DNA of 64,000 bases from Plectrocnemia conspersa (taxonomy: Eukaryota > Arthropoda > Insecta > Trichoptera > Polycentropodidae). Made by a program: the position numbers and the translations under genes. Below, in pieces: positions 9,655-22,770 of this stretch; position 1 is the first letter of the stretch, and every line of letters starts with the position of its first letter. The DNA lies in contig VTFK01000270.1 of NCBI GenBank assembly GCA_009617715.1, positions 1 to 64,000 of the forward strand. The letters run 5' to 3'. Below the pieces are notes generated by a model that was given only the letters and a program-made list of their open reading frames with translations, made no database searches and was not told the DNA's origin.

Positions 9655-12429
9655 TTTTTGACTGGCGTATACAGATGGTCGCAGAGAACAATTAAATATC
9701 ATCAAAGTTTCTTGCGCCATTTGTATGTTTATATAATTAACGCTGAACCCGCGAAAGTTAACTATGTATCATATATACTACTTTTAAAGTTTATATAAAT
9801 TTAATTTATTATAAAATTTAGCTAATGACTGTTAATTCACACGATTATAGTCAAAAATGATCCATGTTTTTAGGTGCAATTTTTAATGTTTACGAGAAAG
9901 CCAGCTTTTATATATTGAATATATGCACTGTGTATTGTATATTCTTGATAAAAAAAAGTGAACGCTTGTTTTGTCGCGTTGTTGCGTATTGAAAGGGTGT
10001 GTGTAGTATTGAATTTTTTGACAAACGCCATTTTATTGCCATTCTTTAACGATATAGTTAATATATTATTTATATTTTTCTAGCCATGTTACTCTTTTAA
10101 TTTAAAGAAACGAATAAAATTGGTGTTATTTAAATTATTTTATAACGATTGTATTAAATTAAAGTGGCAGCTTAGTCTATTTATTAAACACCATTTATCC
10201 CTCATTAGTGTTACATTAATAACTTTGACTGAAATTGTAACCGTTGCCTCTAATGACGTGTCCTATTTAAAAATTAATATTTATTAAAATGTCTATATAA
10301 AACTATCTTTATGTACCTCTCATATATGTCGAAAGATAGCGAACTGAGTCTAATTTGTAATAAAAATGTATGTATGTACTATATATATGATCGGTTCAAT
10401 GTTTTAAAAAAATGTTTGTCCCTGAACGATGCGTTGTAAAATTATAGTCAAATAATATGTTCCAGGGATTGTTGTTAACATCAAGTCGGGGATAAACGTT
10501 GTTAACAATGAAATTATTTAAAAATTATAACTAATATAAAAAAATGTTTTTATTATTGATAATCGTTAGGTGCTTTTTGTATGCCTTGAAATGATTAGAG
10601 AAGACTAACGTGTATTTTATTTGCTAACACTGTCTGTGATATAATTCCTGTTTGATTAATGTTATATAATGTAATCTTTCGGTTAAGCGATTTATTATGA
10701 TTAAAACTCTATTTCCATTACAAATTAGTTATGTTCCTAAACGAAATGAATACTTTTGTTATTTTGTATCGGATTGGCACATTTTTTTCGCATGGATATT
10801 TATTGTGTATAGAACTATTGTATATTATTATTTATGATCTTAAATTAAATTATTTATAACAGTAATTATTAATTTAATTGTAATAGTTTGATATGGAATG
10901 AGATGTAAAATTAAACCAAAGACATATTATTCCAATTTAATTTGGTTTGTTTGATTCCATTGTCTGGAAATCCCCGCAAATTAAAAGAACCGATTAGTGG
11001 AAGATCTTGGAATTAGATAAGACTAGTTTTGCGAAAAGAAAGTAAGTATCCATTAAGAGATATCAACCACTAACCACAATCTACCCCTGGGTTTTTCCCA
11101 TGTTTAATACAAAAAAATAATATAATTATATTATTCGGCGTCAAGCGTTTACACGTTCAAAAATTATTTACACGTAATAAACAAACGTCTGAAAAAGGAA
11201 TGAATGAAGAACGAGCTAGCAGTCGCAATGTAAAAGGTAAACATTTACATAAATAATTAGCTCTTTCTTCTTATTTAGGGTATTGATTTTTTTATTTGTT
11301 TAGATTTTTGTGTTTGGTCGCGAGTAGCGACTCAAAACCGGCAAACGTTAAAGTTTGACGCAACAAAAGGCTTGTTTAGTCACTATTAATTATATCGTAT
11401 AACATTATTTAGGCACATAAATATGATCAGCTACAAAAAAATATCATTCATTTTTACGCTCTCTTAAATAATCAAAAAATTGTTATATTTTATTTTCTCT
11501 AGTTTAAATCACCGAATCATTAAATAAAAATGACAATAAAATATCACTGCTCTCAATATTTTAAAATATTAATATACAAATCTCGTAAATAATGAAAAGG
11601 GCCTCATTTTAATAAAATCGTATAATTACCAACTAAAGTTGATTTTTGCATGTAAAGGTATAGGAGAAATACACAAAAATTGCTATTTTATTTAACATCT
11701 AAAATATATAATATATTTGTGTTATTTTTTTATAATAATATATGATATTAAAGACTATAACTCAAATGGTCAGTGTGGGCAGTGTTGATTTTGAGATTCA
11801 CACTTGGCTAATATGTATTATGAAGTGAGTATATAAACATTTTTTTGTCATATTTTTTAGCGTTCCACGAATTTCGCGAGCTATTCTCACAAACGAAGAA
11901 CGTTTTCCGTGAAATAAAGTAGATATACGTCTGATTGTTTTGGTTTGTTATATACATATTGTGACTACGTACGTACATTGTTTAATTAAACTAAGTATGT
12001 GTGGTTAGGTTAAATATAACAGTTAAATAATCACCTATAATTAGAAAAATATTATTATCTTAAATTTTAAGTAAAAAATATTTTATTTTATTCATAATAA
12101 TTTAGTGTATAATATTTAATACTACCTCTTAAATGCCAAAGCTTTAAAACTTTTTATTTTTATTACTGAATTGTTTATCACTGATTTTGGGAAATTCCCA
12201 CGGGATTTTTGCATTTTTTTATTATAAAGGTAGTGTATAATCCACCACAATTTTATCATTAACCATTACTTAAATACGCAGGTGCTTATCTGGATAATGG
12301 AATAACCGACAAATAGAGATAATTATTTGTTTAATAATAAAGTTCTTCAATATGTAGTAGTTATAGTACATTCATCTATAATGAATATATGTATCTAGTG
12401 GTCGCATATAACTTTGAATATCAGGGCTT
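9655..12429. other. AT-rich intergenic DNA, no gene seen
   Basis: Low-complexity A/T-rich sequence without long frames, recognisable repeats or GC islands. It may include the far 3' UTR of the cytokine-like gene. Confidence 0.5.
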
Positions 12430-13350
12430 AAGATTGATAAAAAATTAAAAAACAATAAAAAAATAAAATATATTGGTTGAACTAGAAACTCAATTTTTTT
12501 AATCTTATGTTCAATATCGCTCTTAAAAGCAAGGAACATTTTTTGAGAATTTAGCGAACTAATGTGTCATAGAAGATATGAATAACTAATGGATCATTTA
12601 AGTGAAACGCATTCCTCATAACAAGATTTTTCGCAGGCGTAGTTTACGTAAAGAGAGAACCTTCATTTGTTCTCAAAAGTTATTGCGTTATCTGTAGTGG
12701 AAGTTTATTTATCTAAAACGATTTCATCAAAGTCGTAGGAATAATCTGAATTGCGAACGAGATCGACATAAGTTCGAATTGTCTACAATGGCTGAAATGA
12801 ATCAGGAATAATCAGGTTTGATCATCAGAGCAAACTTTGTCTAAGGTCTTGTCAACATTAAAGGATTTGAATAAGATCAATTTCATTTAAAAAATAATTT
12901 TAGAAGATTGGCATACAAAATATTACTAAAATTTGTAACTGCCATATTTATATTTTTAATAAATAACGAGAAGAGCAGAGATTAAGTTAGACACCTGAAG
13001 AACTCCCGAAGGGATGAAATATTCTATCAAAAATAGGTAACGACTTTGAATTGATCATTTGAGTAAGTAAGGACCGACTATTTTTTACTAGTAATCCATT
13101 ACAAACTTTGTCTAAGGATTTTTAAAAATCCTTGTACATGACGAATACTTGTATTTTTGCATCAATAAATTTTGTCACTGTTCTGATGACACACAGGAGG
13201 TTAGTGACAGTGGAACGTGCGGCCCAAAAATTATGCTGTTGATCCAACAAAACTTTCAAAGTGATTGAAGGCGTAACTATATATAATTATGTCGAAAAAA
13301 TTAGCAGTAGCTGACAATACTGCAACTGGTCTATACTCTTTGATGTATAA
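12430..13350 (-). mobile_element. Ancient, heavily mutated non-LTR reverse transcriptase
   Basis: Minus-strand translation, across frameshifts, gives YRPVAVLSATANFF, QHNFWAARSTVTNLLC, IDAKIQVFVMYKDF, PSGVLQVSNLISALLVIY, ILYANLLKLFFK (YADD decayed to YANL) and RNAFHLNDPLVIHIFYDTLV. The order matches the plus-strand copy starting at 13390, so it is the same or a sister family. A 16-bp direct repeat (12831–12846 and 13102–13117) shows internal duplication. No active product is possible. Confidence 0.75.
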
Positions 13351-13389
13351 TTTGTCAAAATTTATATGAATAAGGATGGGTTTTTGTAC

Positions 13390-14580
13390 GTTTCAGAGGA
13401 TATTTTGATATATTTCGAATTTTCTGAAGATCTCATAAATCTATTCTCAATAGATATCAATTCGTCAAGTATAATAACTCCTTTTCAGAACGATATAAGA
13501 CCCCTACTGGAGTACTTCAAGGATCCAATTTGGGTCCATTGTTGTTTTTATTGTTCATTAATGACATAGAAACAGCAATAAAGCATTCAGATTTTTTATT
13601 ATATGCAGATGACTTGAAAATTTACAAGAAAATGCATTCGATTTCTGATTCCCTCGACCTACAGGAGGATTTTAACTCTATATGGAAATGGGCTTGCTAT
13701 AACCAATTGCCTTTTAGTGTAAAGAAATGTCACACAATTTCTTTTTCAAGGTCATTAACGCCAACAAAATATTCATACCATCTAGGCGGATATTTTCTGG
13801 AAAGGTTTTCTTCAACTAAGGATTTAGGAGTGACTTTCGAAGAACGTTGGAAATTTAGCCAGCACATTGCAGAGACTCATAGCAAATCCTTAAAAATGCT
13901 CGGTTTTATCTTGAGAAATGCGCGTTACTTCAGGAATACTTTAATATTGCGCACTTTTTATGATACTCTAGTCCGCAGCATACTAGAAACTAGCTCCATC
14001 ATTTGGAACCCAGGCGTAATGAATCAATGTAATGAATTGAAGCTGGAAAAAGTACAACGTAAATTTCTTCGATATTTATACTTGAAGGAATACGGGTATT
14101 ATCCGTTCTTGTTTCCCAGTGCTTTTATTTTGGGAGCCCTGGGATACGTTTCTTTGTCGACTTGCAGAAGTGCTTATGTAATTAAACACTTCTGGAAATT
14201 GCTCAAGGGCATCGTAGACAATCCTTCAGTGCTCGAGCAGCTTCAAATGTGGGCTCCTGAAGGTGGTTATAGTTCTCGGTCGCGTCCACTATTCTTGCCT
14301 GTTAAGTCTAGAACTGGAGCACTTGCCAACTCTTCTCTGGCCAAGGCTATTTATCTGCTCAATTCTGTCCATAGAAATATTGACATTTTCTCTTGCACAT
14401 ATGGAGTTTTGGTTCAGTTCGTATGGGACAATGCACACCTGTTGAGGTGATTTGTGTCTGTTGTTTTGTCTTGTTTATATTTGTATGTATTATGATGTAT
14501 TAGTACTTTTGACTATCGTGACGCATTGGGTTTGCCTGTCAGGTCACGATGGTTATAATTTTAATAAATAAAATAAAAAA
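13390..14580 (+). mobile_element. 5'-truncated non-LTR retrotransposon (YADD reverse transcriptase, young copy)
   Basis: The open frame 13428–14450 carries NRYQFVKYNNSFSERYK, TPTGVLQGSNLGPLLFLLFI, LLYADDLKIYKK (YADD at 13602–13613), the thumb region SSTKDLGVTFEERWKFSQHI and a C-terminal domain ending DNAHLLR. Upstream of 13428 the matching residues (FSEDLINLF) are in another frame, so the copy is frameshifted and lacks the N-terminal part of the polymerase and the endonuclease. The conserved 3' UTR (14451–14580) ends in (AATAAA)-like repeats. A second copy lies at 41940–42716 and a diverged relative at 60652–61085. Sequence decay is low, so insertion is recent compared with neighbouring relics. 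Confidence 0.9.
13428..14450 (+). pseudogene. Reverse transcriptase C-terminal ORF of the non-LTR element
   Basis: About 340 codons without a stop. It contains reverse transcriptase motifs from just before the GVLQGS block, the intact YADD catalytic box, and the thumb and C-terminal region typical of Jockey/I-group elements. The fingers part and endonuclease are missing, so it cannot retrotranspose by itself. Confidence 0.85.
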
Positions 14581-14889
14581 TAAAAAATATAAAAGGCATG
14601 TATGATATAGCCTTAAGTGTTTTTATACTTTCGGTAAAAAAAGATAAAACAACATTGTTTTAAGAAATAAAATTATCACGTTATTTACCTTAGAGTTCTA
14701 TACTTATTTATTCACCACGTATCTTTAAAGAAGTTGTAGAAAAAAGTCCTGAAAATTTGTTATAATAGTCAAAACATACATTGATTATGTGGGCCAAGAT
14801 GAACGAATTATCCTGAAACTTGAATAAAACATCGCGTTTCTTAGGCTTTTAACCTTGTAATTATCAATGCCTATTAGTGAAAGTAACTC

Positions 14890-15360
14890 CTTAACGCCTC
14901 TCTCACGTGAGCTTACAAGGTGAGCGATGCCTGCGTCCGATTTTTTTTGTAGAACTCTCGCGCTTTATCCGCCGGCCTGCCATTGTTTATTTCTCACTTC
15001 CATTCGGACGTTTATATGCCGGCGAGCATTTACATAAAAAACCTCTTAAGCCCCATCTCGGCTTCATCCGTGGTACCTTTTGCATAACCGGTGTCATCTT
15101 GTCGCCGAACATGCATGTGGAATCTGCTCTGCTACGGCGTAGACAGACGGACACACAGAGACAAGCCCGTGTGATCTGATAGCGAGTAATTTATTTCGGT
15201 TGGCGGAAAAAACACGCGTTATATAGACTCGACCCGCACAAAAGGGAGAATAACTCATATCTGACCAGATAGTGCAGATTGTGAATCAATTGTTCACGTG
15301 GGCGCCCCCCGCGGGTCGTGATAGATGGGTTAACGAACTTTAACGGCGCAGTTATAACAA
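14890..15360. promoter_or_regulatory. GC-elevated noncoding island with CACGTG boxes
   Basis: GC-rich block with CACGTG at 14904–14909 (inside CTCACGTGAG) and 15295–15300; a third CACGTG lies at 15792–15797. CACGTG is a bHLH site. The open frame at 14907–15179 has no recognisable domain. Regulatory role is inference. Confidence 0.4.
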
Positions 15361-15859
15361 GAGGTTAATATTAAATTTAAAAGAATGAGGGTGTTATTTT
15401 TTGACAAAGATACAATTTTAAAATTATTGAATAAACAAGCTTGTTATTTTGCTATTGTATATAACAATGTACATAGAAGTTGCTGTTTAGATAAATTCTG
15501 TTTAATATGGGTCACTGCAATTAATGAGAGGTTCAGGTTCAGTTTCGATGAACTGGTACTTAGGTGTCTTTTTATTGGGGATGTCAGGCACTAGAGGACT
15601 GCAATATAAAATCAATAAAGAGTACATAAAAAACGGTAACGTTGCATTCTATATCTAGTACTGTCTCAATTTAAATTAAATGACTATTTGAGTCGTCTTT
15701 CTATATATAGTGACTGATTTGACTCGCATCTAAATCAATTACAAAAATCACTTTGTCGTAACAGCGTTATTTATATTCACATTAAATCAATCACGTGAGA
15801 GACAAAACAGCCTAAAGAACAACATTAAAAATAAATAAAAAGATCACCACGAAAAGGAG

Positions 15860-16150
15860 CATAATGGCGAGTTCATCTTCGCCGAGGTATAATGTAATTT
15901 CCCCGAGTATCATTTTATCTCGTGTCCCACACAACCTAATGATGTCTTTGCCGGACGGTAAGTTAGTTTAACGTTTTGCCTCCATTCTCTTTTTATTCCT
16001 GTTTTTCGTGTCTTTTATTTCCCTTTTTATATTATCATATAAATCCAGACGCCGGAGAATCGTGACCGATTTGAGCGCCGCTGCAAAGTGTCGTATTGCC
16101 ACACACGGCATGGGAACGCATTTGTAAAACGACTTTGCAGTGACAAAGTG
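15860..16150. promoter_or_regulatory. GC-elevated noncoding island
   Basis: Unique, GC-moderate sequence with no long frame, bounded by A/T-rich DNA. Candidate cis-regulatory element. Confidence 0.35.
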
Positions 16151-18470
16151 TTGTTAAAAACATAAGTCTTAATTATAAATAAAATTTAACCATTTTAATG
16201 AATAAAATGTTACGTTGTTAAGGCAAAAGTTTGTCTATCGGTTAAGACAATTAAGAAATAACGTTCGATGGTATGCAAGCGAAAATTAATTCATGAGGAA
16301 AATAAAGACGACTTTAATAAAATATTGACTTATAATGATTTATTAATGACGACAATGACTATATAGACTACTGTTTGATAAGCATTATATTGTTGTTTTA
16401 CATATTTTCCTCAGTTCGAGTACTTGTTAAGCCAATGGTTGAATAAAATACTGCTTTCAATCAAATGTAGTATAAATTCAAATATACAATTAATTATAAA
16501 ATTACTTTTTTTATTTATGATTAAAACTCACGTTACCGAACTACTAAATACATAATTAATAATTTCTTAAATTATTAGAAAGGCTAAATATCTAATAAGC
16601 GAAATTTTTTTAAAATAAATAATCATTATTATAATTGTTAATTTGTAAAGATCTTTGGAAACTATTTTGCTTCCTAATTATTATTATATTATTGTTCATC
16701 GATATATCACAAATTGTTTCATCGTACAATATTTCAGAAAAACAAGCAATTTATATGGAAATTTGGAACTATCATACTATATATTTTAAACACCACTGTA
16801 GCTAAAATATTTATAATATTAGAAATAAGCTTTAAAGCAATTCTCAAGGTACGAAATAAAATAAATAATTATCAGCCGATTATAACTTGTGAATACTTGT
16901 TTAAATTATTTTTCTACTTAAAATAGTATCGATGATAATTGTAACTACGGTGACTATATGATTTTGGAAAAAAATCATGGACATTTGTGAGGTTTACCTT
17001 TAATATTTTATTTTAGTTATTCAGTTTAGTAGTAGGAAAATATATGCGGTTTCTGTTTTTTTAAATAGAAATTATATTTAATTGTGTTATTATAATATCA
17101 TTTTAAAATACATGTTGTGGCATGTAACTTGTAAGATTGAATTTGGTCTTATTATTAATATTGTTTTATATTCGGGTATTGTAAACCTGTTTATTTTGCG
17201 CTTCTTTTACGGAATAATATCGATCAATTTCTTGATCACATTGTAACAGAGGTTGATATTCTAAAGATTTATATTTGATTTAGATCTATATTTACAGATT
17301 TTAATTTTTTAGTATTTTCAGCAGATTGCAGAAGGAATGAAGCATAATGTACTTAAACAAAATATTATTACTCAATATTTTTTATTATTTACGATTATCT
17401 AAAGGAACTTTATTAAAAAAGTGTCGGTAGAAAATTGTAAATCTGTTTGTTCAAAATGCGACATATATTTATATGAATAATACTAATTTTAGAATATCGC
17501 AATAATATTTATTTTCGAAACATTTATCTCCCGTATGCTTATTTATTTATACTCATGATAAAAATAACAATAATTAAAGTTGTGTTATAAACGTTGATGT
17601 AATATTATAGAATAAAAAAGACGTAAATACTGCATAAGTTGACCTAACACATGCGATTTTTAAAAATCAGTGATTTGATTTTTTAAATATTATTATGTTA
17701 TACATAAAATTTTTTTTGGTACTCGCATATAAAGTAATAAAAAGTAATACTATTTAGTTGTTACAACAATAAAAAAATATTTTTTATATTTATTTAATTA
17801 AAAAAATAAGTATAAACCAAGTTTGATTTAATAAAATACCCGTAAACACATTTCAATTATTACTAATTTTAATTATATCTTTATTTAGTAACAGATTTTT
17901 TTAAAGAAAACATATTTTACGCAATTTTTGCAAATATATTTTCAAATTAAATATGATATTAAACACCAATGTTTAGTGAAGCATATTCCGTAAACTATTT
18001 GGATAAAAATATTTTTGAATGAAGATGAAAATGTACAAGTAGTAGAAAAAAAATTGTGTATGCAATACCTGATTTTGTTTTCACTTCGGCAGCCATCCCT
18101 ATCATAAAAAATAGCGCAGTTATCACTTTCTTAAATAACATAATTACTAAGAACTACGGCCAGTGGAATTTTTGCATAGGTGGGCTATATTTCTGCTCTC
18201 TTGGACTAAAAGGAATAATATTATTCTACTTTCATATTCCACCCCGATAAAATTCCTTTGGTTAATCCCCTAAAATAAGCATTATTTTATTCTACGCTTT
18301 TGCTTTTAAGCAATATGTTTTAAGGCTAAAATATCGTTTTTAATAAATAAAAAGTACGAATTAAAAAAAAATATATTCTCGGTTATTTTTCTTTTAAAGA
18401 TAATTTTCCGCCAATACCATTATTATCGGTATCGGTACTACTAGTATTGCAATACCTACTTGCAGTCGGT
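16151..18470. other. AT-rich intergenic DNA, no gene seen
   Basis: Low-complexity A/T-rich sequence. Frames of 60–70 codons (16714–16926, 18056–18250) have A/T-driven composition and no motif. Confidence 0.5.
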
Positions 18471-19069
18471 TATAAGCTTATAGTTAAAAATCTAAAGAGC
18501 CTCCAGCCAAGATGAATAATCAGGAGTGCAGGGGGACAGTCCAGTAGATTCAGACAGCCAAATTAATATTTTTTCGTTTTTTTCTACTCATGTGAATGGA
18601 CGGATTTGAAGCGGACTAGAAGTAGAATAGACTAAAGCAGGCCTGGACAATAAGTCAATCGCTGACTATAACTTGGTCGATCATGACAATGTAATGATAC
18701 ATTCACAATTGGTCTTGAGGGCGATGAAGTGTGGCTTTGCAGCCAAAAGACGCCGAAAAATCTGGTAACAGTTATACACATATGTAAATTAGCACATAAA
18801 GACACATATATGCTGCTATTAGGCAATGGATTGAAATGACACGTCTTGGAATTCAGAGAGTCTTTGTTGGCGTGTCGAGTTGTATTATTGTCAGATGTGT
18901 TCGCAAGGTGGCCTTACTTTAGAGACGTATAATTTTTCTTTTCGTTTGTTAAAAATGGTCGGTAGAATCTACAATATAAAATATGCCACATCTAAATTAT
19001 AATAAAGCAGGTAATAAAAAAAATATAAAAAAATACTTTATTCAAATAAATATTATATTTTTAAAGTGG

Positions 19070-19625
19070 TGCCTCGCGCCACAATTTCAGAACGATCAAA
19101 TCACAATTAATATATAGTTTGCTCACCCACTGTTCAAACATGGGTCGTTATTAATCCATTTTATTGTCGTTCGACCGCAAGTTTTACGGAGCGGTTCGAT
19201 CGACTATCGCTCGTGTGGGCAAAATTTAGGGATGTAAACGCGCTTTAATTAAGTGTTCTCTCCAAATGTGGAAAATCATGTCCTGTATCCTCACCAAACC
19301 TAAAGGAGCAATCTGGTTGAGCGATGCTATCTGCGCGTTATTTACTGTCACTGCTTCTTTCATCTGCACAAGCGCCCTGCAGATAGGCAATGATGATACG
19401 GCCCTCTGGGCACAAAGGCAATATGTTGATACACCTGGTCTTTGGCCCACGTTTTCGGGGGCCGATTGTGTGTGCCAAATTTTGGCCGGTGACGCCAAGT
19501 CTGCCCTATTGTTCGATTGTGCTTTTATTTTTCTGGCCATTGTGGCCCACCTACCAGTGGACCTGGGGTCAGGGCTGTTTCAGGCCGATGCCGATGATGC
19601 GAGGTAGCGTTGACACGAGGATAAC
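19070..19625. promoter_or_regulatory. Long GC-elevated island, probably noncoding
   Basis: Sharp edges against A/T-rich flanks. Open frames run on both strands over the same bases (19266–19607 plus, 19226–19540 minus) and neither has splice sites, a domain or a clean signal peptide. I favour regulatory DNA. A small secreted protein on the plus strand (hydrophobic run near its start) is the alternative. Confidence 0.4.
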
Positions 19626-20101
19626 GTTTTTGTACAATTTAAAAATATATTTTTAAAAAGTAAAAAATATTTACATATACATTTAATAGTAGTATTACCA
19701 TTGAGAAAATCAGCGAAGATAGTACGAATGTAGTATTAATATATTGATTATCTATAACAAATATTATTAATACAATTAAGGAAGTACCGGGTTATATTGA
19801 CAATAAATTTAAATTTAAAAATAACTAATATCTTATTATAAATAGCAGTTATTAGTTCACATAAAAAATACATTATTATATTTTTTAATGAAAATCTGAA
19901 ATAAGGAGATTAAAAGTATTTTATTTTAATGTGGATGGATTGTGCAAATTTAGAATAATGTTCGAATGTAAGAAGTGGAAAGAAAAAATAATATACAAAT
20001 AATTAATTAATTTTTTCTTTGGAAAAAATAAATACCTATATAATAAACATAATAATAATATACATTGCGTTAGTGTTTTTAGGTTATTATAATATAAGCC
20101 A

Positions 20102-20718
20102 GTTTTTTTAAAGTGGTATAAGTCCATTTATTCATAAACTGAGATATGGGTTTGCGTTTGAATCAACTTAAAAATATTGGCAAACGTTATTCTACTAGGT
20201 TATGCAATAATAATTATTAAAAATGTTGCAACTGGACTTATTATGTGCAGCTTAGCAATTTTAAATCAGATCTAGCATATCTTCAGCCAATGTATTTTAA
20301 AAATCTAACCTTTAAAAAAAAATCTCTAGCCTTTAAGGAAAAAAATAATGACCTAACAACAGAAATTTATGGTCATTATATTATTGTGATTGAACAATTC
20401 TTAACCACATCAATGCAAGCTTTATATTTCGGTTTTGCCCAGTACACATGCCACTGTAGACTAAAATATTGTCTTGCATTGTTATAAATATTTTGAATGT
20501 GTTTCAGGGAACAAGATGTTATTATGATTATTACAAATGGACTATTTCACTTAAAAAAAACGTTCCTCTAATAACATTTTACAGTTCAATTACTTTTGAT
20601 TAATATATGAGGATATTTTGCACTTCTGACTGTGTCATAAAAGAATGATATTATATCTGACTAAAACTAGCATTAGCTTATTTTTTCCAAAAATTGACTT
20701 ATACCACTTTAAAAAAAC
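20102..20718. mobile_element. Inverted-repeat-bounded block, possible DNA transposon
   Basis: GTTTTTTTAAAGTGGTATAA (continuing GTC) at 20102–20124 is exactly reverse-complemented at 20696–20718: 23 bp without mismatch, with weaker similarity continuing outward. The interior is A/T-rich. No transposase and no clear target-site duplication. Confidence 0.45.
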
Positions 20719-20929
20719 GGTTCATATATTTATTGATTTATTACCATAGCAATTGTATAATAATATATCCATGTATGTTTACTTGACACGTTTACGACTC
20801 TATAACAAATATCTTTATAAAGATATATAATTTTAATATTACAATAAATAGTATAATTTTTAATTTTACGACATTTTTTATAATATTTCTAAATTTTCTG
20901 CTGCATTACGCGGGTCATTTTGTGTATAT

Positions 20930-21120
20930 TCGATGGTATTCACAATAACCCCTACCTGTTTATAAGCCTTCGCACCCCTCCAGGTTGAATAAGCTGCTCA
21001 CCACTTAGCGCCGATTGTTAACAAAGCCTATCAAGCAAAATATTGTAATCCTCCATCTTGTTGACTTCATATTGTTCGTGTCCACAGTTTTTCCCATTCG
21101 GGGGTATACAGGGTTAAATT
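20930..21120. promoter_or_regulatory. Small GC-elevated island
   Basis: Unique, GC-moderate sequence with no frame, flanked by A/T-rich DNA. Candidate regulatory element. Confidence 0.3.
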
Positions 21121-21708
21121 CGAGACATATTTATTTAATATAATCACTATTCAATATGACTAAAAAATAAAGAAATAATTTATAAATATATAATAAAATT
21201 AGTCTTAATATTATTATAATACCTAGTCATTTTTCTTACCACTAAAGTCATAACTCTATAAACTTTTATACATTTTGATAGTTTGGATAATTAGAGTGTC
21301 TTTGCTTTCCAGGGGTTTAATTACGATAACAGCTATGGTAGATACAAATTCATCAGTGGCATAATAGGTTTACCGACCTTGAGGTAGTCCATTTTAATCG
21401 AAGGAATATTGGAACTTAACTGAATATCTGGTAACCTTTTCTAATCAATCAATATCTTTTAACTGAGTGTAATGAATGTGCCGCAATTTATATCATCTCT
21501 TTATTCAAAAAAATTTTTCATCAACGAAAGTATCTTTTAAGGTACTTTTAAAAGTAATTTTTATTAGAAAATACCATCTAATTTTCTTAGATTTTTACAT
21601 TCGCAAGTTTCATTAATGAGACAGTCAAGCTTTTAGAACTGAATTATAAATTATTAAGTGCAAATAAATAGTTTTTAGTATAGGTTATTTTAAAAGTATG
21701 CTATTTAA

Positions 21709-22108
21709 CACTTTACTGACCGGCAGTTTCACTATTAGACTTATGCTAAATACCGGCACTTTTTCTCAAATTTGCGCAAATATTACCATATTATTTACAT
21801 TTATGTATTTTTTGATACGGTACGATTTTTTCTAGACATGTTATTGAAATAGAAATTAAATAAATACAAAATATATGTAAATTATTTTTTAAAATTGCCC
21901 ATTGTATATGTCGAAATATATTTTTTTTTTGAATAAAATTAAAATTCGTACATATATTTAATCATGTCGTAAAAATTTAAAATAAAACACTAAACATATT
22001 TTTCTAATTTGACACGTAAACCATGTACAAAAGACGCCAATTTACGTCCGCAGTATTTAACGTTCAGCACGCTCAGGACGCCAATTGATGTGACCGGTAG
22101 GTAAAGTG
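21709..22108. mobile_element. piggyBac-like non-autonomous element (400 bp)
   Basis: Left end TTAA (21705–21708) then CACTTTACTGACCGG; right end CCGGTAGGTAAAGTG, its inverted partner with two differences. The right side is followed by TTATTAA, a degraded TTAA target site. No coding capacity. The TTAA target and CAC/CCC-like ends point to piggyBac. Confidence 0.65.
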
Positions 22109-22159
22109 TTATTAATTAATCAAAATAAAATGCTAGATTTAAATATAAAATAGAATTTA

Positions 22160-22770
22160 TTATATTCCAATTCGGCCACCGCAATGTGTCCAACAGGGAC
22201 GAATAAATCTTTTATTGTGCCCGTGCGCTCGCTTCACTAACGGTGCCATTGATTCAATAGATAAATCCTAGCTTTTCCCATTCTTATCTGAAATCTCCAA
22301 CACTGCAGGATGCGTGCAAAAATGCACGCAAAGGTGCCGCGGCTAAAACCCCCAAAACCTAATATGAACATTATCGACCATACCGAATAGACATTATCTG
22401 CCACTGGCCAGGATTATGGCATGTCTTTATTGTGCTAACACTTTGTAGATCTCACCAGTCGATATACATAGACGGATAGCCTTTGAGGTGGCATTATAGT
22501 CAACAGCTTACCAGAAAATACTTAGCGCCCATAATCTGACACTGTGCAAAGTCTTTGTTCGATTTACGCGCACCTCGTGAATCAAAGGCCTTTTTTTTTT
22601 TTCACCTCTCATTTCATTTCCATTCATTCATTCATAGTTTTCGGCACTAATCACCTCGAGGATTTCGCCTACAGGAAATGAATGGGATTAGCTATATATA
22701 ATTGCCGTTGTTGGTTAATGGGTTATGTCCTGGCGCCACGAAGGCTGGAATAAGTTTAGACTTGTAACCA
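22160..22770. promoter_or_regulatory. Long GC-elevated noncoding island
   Basis: About 600 bp of unique sequence without a coherent frame. Includes a poly(T)–CACCTC motif (22591–22608) shared with three other places and a (CATT)4 run near 22621. Strong candidate regulatory block. Confidence 0.4.

Noticed and set aside
12430..14580. Single LINE insertion with a 5' inversion (twin priming)
   Set aside because: The minus-strand part contains the later reverse transcriptase motifs too (PSGVLQ, YANL, FYDTLV), so it overlaps the plus-strand part in content and is a separate, older copy.
18632..18680. GCAGGCCTGGACAATAA as a hAT terminus
   Set aside because: No matching opposite end or 8-bp duplication was found.
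19226..19607. 113-codon plus and 104-codon minus frames
   Set aside because: Both cover the same bases and neither shows splice sites or a domain; kept as a noncoding island.
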